The position numbers and the translations under genes were made by a program. The notes below the pieces were generated by a model. The model was not told the DNA's origin. It did no database searches and saw only the letters and a list, made by a program, of their open reading frames with translations. Below, in pieces: positions 32,495 through 35,545 of a stretch of DNA of 35,545 nucleotides (the stretch's first letter is position 1; every line of letters starts with the position of its first letter). The stretch is from Ruminiclostridium sp. (GTDB taxonomy: Bacteria > Bacillota > Clostridia > Oscillospirales > Ruminococcaceae), in NCBI GenBank assembly GCA_017479645.1, contig JAFVBZ010000249.1, positions 1 to 35,545 of the forward strand, given 5' to 3'.

Positions 32495-32959
32495 ATGAAG
32501 TTAAGGACGTTTATTCTGTTAATGGCAGCGGTTCTGCTGTTTATCTGGGGGCATTCCCTCATACCGCGCTCCCACTCCGCGGAGGAGAGCCTCGGAATGA
32601 TGATATTTTTGCAGAAAATACTCGATTTTCTGCATATCCCGTTACAGCTCACCGATCATCTTGTGCGCAAGCTCGCTCACTTTGCCGAGCATGCAGTGGC
32701 GGGTATAATTCTCGGCTGCTACTTCTTCCCGGAAGTAAGGGATGCCGTGAACAGAAAAGAAAAGATCGTAAAAGCTGCAATTCCCTTTGCAGCGGGATTT
32801 TTTATAGGCTTTATCGACGAGACCGTCCAGCTTTTCTCCGGAAGGGGAGCGGCTGTTGCCGATGTCTGGATAGACTTTGCCGGGATATGCTGCGGAGCGG
32901 CAGTCACCGGACTGGTGATATTTGTGATATATACCATAAATAAAAGGAAAAATGCGTAG
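32495..32959 (+). CDS. VanZ-like membrane protein
   Basis: This 154-residue protein has about four membrane helices: residues 5-22, 62-80, 92-112 and 125-147. It carries the VanZ-family signatures RKLAHFAEHAVAG and FIDETVQLFSGRGAAVADVW. In enterococci VanZ gives low-level teicoplanin resistance; most VanZ-like proteins in Clostridia have no demonstrated role. It starts 7 bp after the mntP stop, with AGTAGGTG as a modest ribosome site, so the two form an operon. Its stop codon lies within the stem of the terminator at 32948-32985. Confidence 0.85.
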   Translation: MKLRTFILLMAAVLLFIWGHSLIPRSHSAEESLGMMIFLQKILDFLHIPLQLTDHLVRKLAHFAEHAVAGIILGCYFFPEVRDAVNRKEKIVKAAIPFAAGFFIGFIDETVQLFSGRGAAVADVWIDFAGICCGAAVTGLVIFVIYTINKRKNA

Positions 32960-32985
32960 GCGTAATGGAGCGCCTGCGCATTTTT
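32948..32985. terminator. Bidirectional terminator between convergent genes
   Basis: AAAAATGCGTAGGCG (32948-32962) pairs with CGCCTGCGCATTTTT (32971-32985) with a single G-T pair and loop TAATGGAG. The A and T ends give a U tract in both directions. It serves the VanZ-like gene and the GH130 gene, whose stop is at 33010. Confidence 0.85.
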
Positions 32986-33009
32986 CAGAGGTATTATTAT
33001 GTGTCGTGA

Positions 33010-34017
33010 TCAGACTGAAGAGTGGTTCTTTACATACTCAACTACTTCGTCAACTGTGCAGAATGCCATAGATACGCATGTATCGGCACAGCCGTAGTAG
33101 ATAGCGATGCGTCCGGTATCGCCGTCGCAGAGAGCAGCGCAGGGGAATGTAACGTTCTGAACGTCACCTACGCACTCGTAGATCTCACGAGGATTGAGGA
33201 GGTATTCTGCACAGCGGTACTTTACCTTCCAGGGCTTGTCGATGTCAAGAATGCAAGCGCCGAAGCTGTAAACGAAGCCGTTGCAGCTCTCAAGAACGCC
33301 GTGATAGAATACGAGCCAGCCTTCGCTTGTCTCGATCGGGATAGGACCTGCGCCGATCTTCTTGGACTCCCAGCCTCTGAGCGGCCCCATAACGTGTCTG
33401 TGGTCACCCCAGTATCTCATATCGTAGGACTGGGAAACGTACATGTCGCCGAAAGGAGTATGACCGCTGTCGGAAGGACGGCTGAACATAACGAACTTGT
33501 CATTTATCTTTCTCGGGAAGAGGACGCCGTTTCTGTTGAAGGGGAGGAATGCGTTCTCGCACTGGTGGAATTCCTTGAAATCCTTTGTCCAGCCCACGCC
33601 GATCGTAGGCTTCCAGCCGTAAGCGTTGCACCATGTGATCCAGAATCGGTCCTCGATCCATACGCAGCGGGGATCGTAGCCGTACTGCCACGGATTTGCC
33701 TCTGCGGTCTCGGGATCGTCGTTGATCCAGTCAACACGCTTTTCGTTGATGTCCCAGTGGATCCCGTCCTTGGAGAAACCGGCATGGATAGCCATATTTC
33801 TCTCTTTGTCGTCAACTCTGAAAACGCCTGCGAACTTGTAGTCGCCGCACTCGAAGGGAACTACTGCGCTGTTGAAGATGGAGTTGCTGGTGGGGAGGAG
33901 GTCTCTCGGGATTATCGGGTTAGCGTCGTATCTCCAGATAACGTCCTTGCAGTTTGCGGGCTTGTCCTGCCACGGGATATTGGGAAGTGAGGGCTGGTTA
34001 AAGATCTTTACGTTCAT
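33010..34017 (-). CDS. GH130 beta-1,4-mannoside phosphorylase
   Basis: GH130 enzymes cleave beta-mannosides with inorganic phosphate, releasing mannose 1-phosphate. This 335-residue cytoplasmic protein has no signal peptide. Family features include NPIIPRD (33-39), FNSAVV (48-53), a YGYDPR segment with Asp115 (in the region of the proposed catalytic acid), [25 protein letters not shown] and the C-terminal [12 protein letters not shown]. Its length and sequence pattern resemble the mannooligosaccharide phosphorylase RaMP2 of Ruminococcus albus rather than the longer mannosylglucose phosphorylase RaMP1; this is from memory. The ribosome site AAAGAGG is 9 bases before ATG. A consensus promoter lies at 34102-34130. 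No mannanase, epimerase or sugar transporter is adjacent, so it is a lone gene. Confidence 0.88.
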   Translation of the reverse strand: MNVKIFNQPSLPNIPWQDKPANCKDVIWRYDANPIIPRDLLPTSNSIFNSAVVPFECGDYKFAGVFRVDDKERNMAIHAGFSKDGIHWDINEKRVDWINDDPETAEANPWQYGYDPRCVWIEDRFWITWCNAYGWKPTIGVGWTKDFKEFHQCENAFLPFNRNGVLFPRKINDKFVMFSRPSDSGHTPFGDMYVSQSYDMRYWGDHRHVMGPLRGWESKKIGAGPIPIETSEGWLVFYHGVLESCNGFVYSFGACILDIDKPWKVKYRCAEYLLNPREIYECVGDVQNVTFPCAALCDGDTGRIAIYYGCADTCVSMAFCTVDEVVEYVKNHSSV

Positions 34018-34101
34018 TGGCTTTTACCTCTTTCTTTCACTATGTTTGTTTCATTGCGTGCGCAGCGCTTGAAATGCCGGATACGCGCGTTCTGTAATAA
34101 T

Positions 34102-34130
34102 ATTATATAATATCGGAGCGCGGGTGTCAA
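34102..34130 (-). promoter_or_regulatory. Consensus promoter of the GH130 gene
   Basis: On the minus strand TTGACA and TATAAT are both perfect with a 17-bp spacer. The -10 box lies about 85 bp upstream of the ATG at 34017, leaving a leader of about 78 nt. No clear catabolite-control (cre) site is seen. Confidence 0.8.
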
Positions 34131-34201
34131 TCGTTTTTTGAAGAAATAGCAAACAATTTTTGCGCCTTCCTTTAGGTAATTATCACATATAATTTACTTA
34201 A

Positions 34202-34254
34202 ATTAGCCGGCGGAAAAGCTAATAAAAATAAAGCTGTTAATTATCCGCGGATAA
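34202..34254. promoter_or_regulatory. Palindromes in the divergent region, possible regulator sites
   Basis: TTATCCGCGGATAA at 34241-34254 is a perfect 14-bp palindrome, with a related half (CGGATAAT) at 34264-34271. ATTAGC/GCTAAT at 34202-34223 is a further inverted repeat. They lie between the GH130 and GspF promoters. No regulator is identifiable from them. The rest of the 473-bp region (34018-34490) is A/T-rich and shows no gene. Confidence 0.35.
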
Positions 34255-34370
34255 AGCATTTCACGGATAATACCATTATAATAGAGAACGCAACCGGACT
34301 GTAACCGAGTTCGTTATAGAATTTTCATTTTTATACAAATAATGCGGTGAAAATTTGTAATTATACACTA

Positions 34371-34399
34371 TTGTGATATAACGACTTTTATGTTATAAT
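34371..34399 (+). promoter_or_regulatory. Promoter of the GspF/PilC gene
   Basis: TTGTGA (34371-34376), a 17-bp spacer and TATAAT (34394-34399). The leader to the ATG at 34491 is about 85 nt and ends with GGAGGG as a strong ribosome site. Confidence 0.7.
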
Positions 34400-34490
34400 T
34401 GTATCGTATACAAGTGTGCGTATGGGGATAGTGCGCTCTGCATCCGTCCATCCGCATGAGTAAATAAAAATCAACGAATGGAGGGTTTAC

Positions 34491-35545
34491 ATGGCATACT
34501 ATTCTTATGTTGCCACAGATGTCAACGGTTCCACGGTAAGAGGAAAGGAATACGCAGACGATTACCTCGACCTGAATGAGAAACTCCGTGCGAAAAATCT
34601 TTTCTGCACCGAGTATTCCGAGATCCAGGAGAAACAGTCCGACGCGAAGTACAAGTTCAAGACGAAGGATCTTGCATTTATCTGCCGTCAGCTCGCATCA
34701 ATGCTTACTGCAGGTATAAGCCTCGTAAGATCGCTGCATATCCTGTACTCGCAGGAAGAAAACAAAAAGGCAAAGGCGGCGCTTCTCGAGATCTATGAGG
34801 ACGTTCAGAAAGGACGTTCTTTCGCGGAAGCTGTACAGGCAAGACCGGGCGTTTTCCCGCTCCTGTTCGTCAGCATGGTCGCAGCCGGTGAGGCTTCCGG
34901 TAACCTCGACGTTATCATGACGCGTGTTGCCGACTACTACCTCAACCAGAACAAGACCAACAACCAGATAAAGAGTGCGCTTATCTATCCTATCGTACTT
35001 TTGTGTCTGCTCATTGCCGTATTCTTCGGTCTGTTTATCTTCATCATGCCGATGTTCCGTGACCTTGCGGGTGACGATCTTCCTCCGCTGTCGGCAGCGA
35101 TGTTCGCGATAAGCGACTTCCTGATCCCCTACTGGTGGACGATAATCCTCGGTGTCGGAGTGATAGTGCTCGTTATCTACTTCCTCAAGAAGACTCCGTG
35201 GTTCGCACTATGGTTTGATGAGATGAAGGTCAAGATGCCTAAGGTGGGTCCCCTCCTTATAGTCATCTATACCGGACGTTTCGCAAGAACAATGGCTAAC
35301 CTTTACGCTTCCGGACTTCAGATGGTCGACTGTATCGAAAAGTCCGCAGATACGCTTAACAACCAGTACATATCGAACCTCTTCCATGAGAGTGTCGTAG
35401 AAGACGTAAAACACGGTGAGGCGCTTTCAACGGCGATCACAAAGATAGGTATTTTCCCCGGCGTATTCACGTCGATCATAATGGTCGGTGAGGAATCCGG
35501 TGCACTGGACGATATCCTTAACAAGTCCGCCGATTACTACGAAGA
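34491..35545 (+). CDS. GspF/PilC-type inner-membrane protein, cut by the window edge
   Basis: GspF/PilC proteins are the polytopic platform of type II secretion and type IV pilus machines and contact the assembly ATPase. 351 codons are visible and the frame is open to the end of the window. The product begins MAYYSYVATDVNGSTVRGKE. Two T2SSF domains are visible: residues about 62-190 (RQLASMLTAGISLVRSL; MVAAGEASGNL; membrane helix about 163-188) and from about 262 (GRFARTMANLYASGLQM; IMVGEESGALDDIL), with another helix at about 215-235. The ribosome site GGAGGG is 5 bases before ATG. It is probably the first gene of a pilus or competence-type operon lying to the right, or it may follow a separately placed ATPase gene. 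Confidence 0.9.
   Translation, partial: MAYYSYVATDVNGSTVRGKEYADDYLDLNEKLRAKNLFCTEYSEIQEKQSDAKYKFKTKDLAFICRQLASMLTAGISLVRSLHILYSQEENKKAKAALLEIYEDVQKGRSFAEAVQARPGVFPLLFVSMVAAGEASGNLDVIMTRVADYYLNQNKTNNQIKSALIYPIVLLCLLIAVFFGLFIFIMPMFRDLAGDDLPPLSAAMFAISDFLIPYWWTIILGVGVIVLVIYFLKKTPWFALWFDEMKVKMPKVGPLLIVIYTGRFARTMANLYASGLQMVDCIEKSADTLNNQYISNLFHESVVEDVKHGEALSTAITKIGIFPGVFTSIIMVGEESGALDDILNKSADYYE

Noticed and set aside
33022-33990. 322-codon plus-strand frame over the GH130 gene
   Set aside because: The minus-strand frame matches GH130 throughout; the plus frame is its shadow.
34406-34490. c-di-GMP riboswitch before the GspF/PilC gene
   Set aside because: I could not find the GEMM core sequence pattern; only a weak hairpin is present.

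Overview
The window looks like chromosomal DNA of a spore-lineage Firmicute, most likely a gut or rumen Clostridia of the Ruminococcus/Oscillospiraceae type. This is inferred from AGGAGG-like ribosome sites, near-consensus TTGACA-17-TATAAT promoters, a SpoIID-like protein, a DegV-family domain, 7TM and Cache hybrid kinases, a DUF308 protein, MMPL and YhgE-like proteins, and a GH130 mannoside phosphorylase of the kind known from Ruminococcus albus. No taxonomic search was possible.

Layout. 1-1.4 kb: a small conserved protein and a multi-pass membrane protein on the minus strand. 1.47-2.43 kb: a SpoIID-like protein. 2.87-6.38 kb: a two-gene heterodimeric ABC exporter. 6.76-10.96 kb, minus strand: an RlmB-type rRNA methyltransferase followed by a 1145-residue protein that joins an acidic coiled-coil arm to what looks like a dead P-type ATPase. 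11.1-11.6 kb: tRNA-Ala(CGC) and a scar with the 3' end of another tRNA. 11.85-24.3 kb: a TetR regulator and then four very large signalling genes in one direction. These are a REC-GGDEF-REC-HD-GYP protein, a hybrid histidine kinase, a DegV domain fused to a two-Cache hybrid kinase with Hpt, and a 7TM hybrid kinase with Hpt. 24.3-25.1 kb: gene scraps and a structured leader. 25.15-31.42 kb: a secreted three-FnIII protein, a DUF308 protein, an MMPL protein and a YhgE-like secreted protein. 31.9-33 kb: MntP and a VanZ-like protein. 33.0-34.0 kb, minus strand: GH130 phosphorylase. 34.49 kb to the end: a GspF/PilC protein cut by the window edge.

The four signalling genes overlap or are separated by less than 20 bp, so they are probably one transcription unit. 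Two proteins end in Hpt domains and the c-di-GMP enzyme carries two receiver domains. No gene of the cluster encodes a DNA-binding output. A phosphorelay that senses lipid and extracellular ligands and sets c-di-GMP level is the simplest reading, but it is inference. The DegV-kinase fusion is the most unusual protein here.

The second striking theme is a set of hairpin-rich, modular repeats. They sit directly against stop codons at six gene ends (near 265, 2434, 6379, 6757, 29013 and 31424) and related modules occur in a leader near 25.0 kb. Several share an architecture (outer stem, asymmetric internal loop, inner stem, small loop) while the stem sequences differ in a base-pair-preserving way. 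They may be bidirectional 3'-end or terminator elements, mobile palindromes, or structured RNA.
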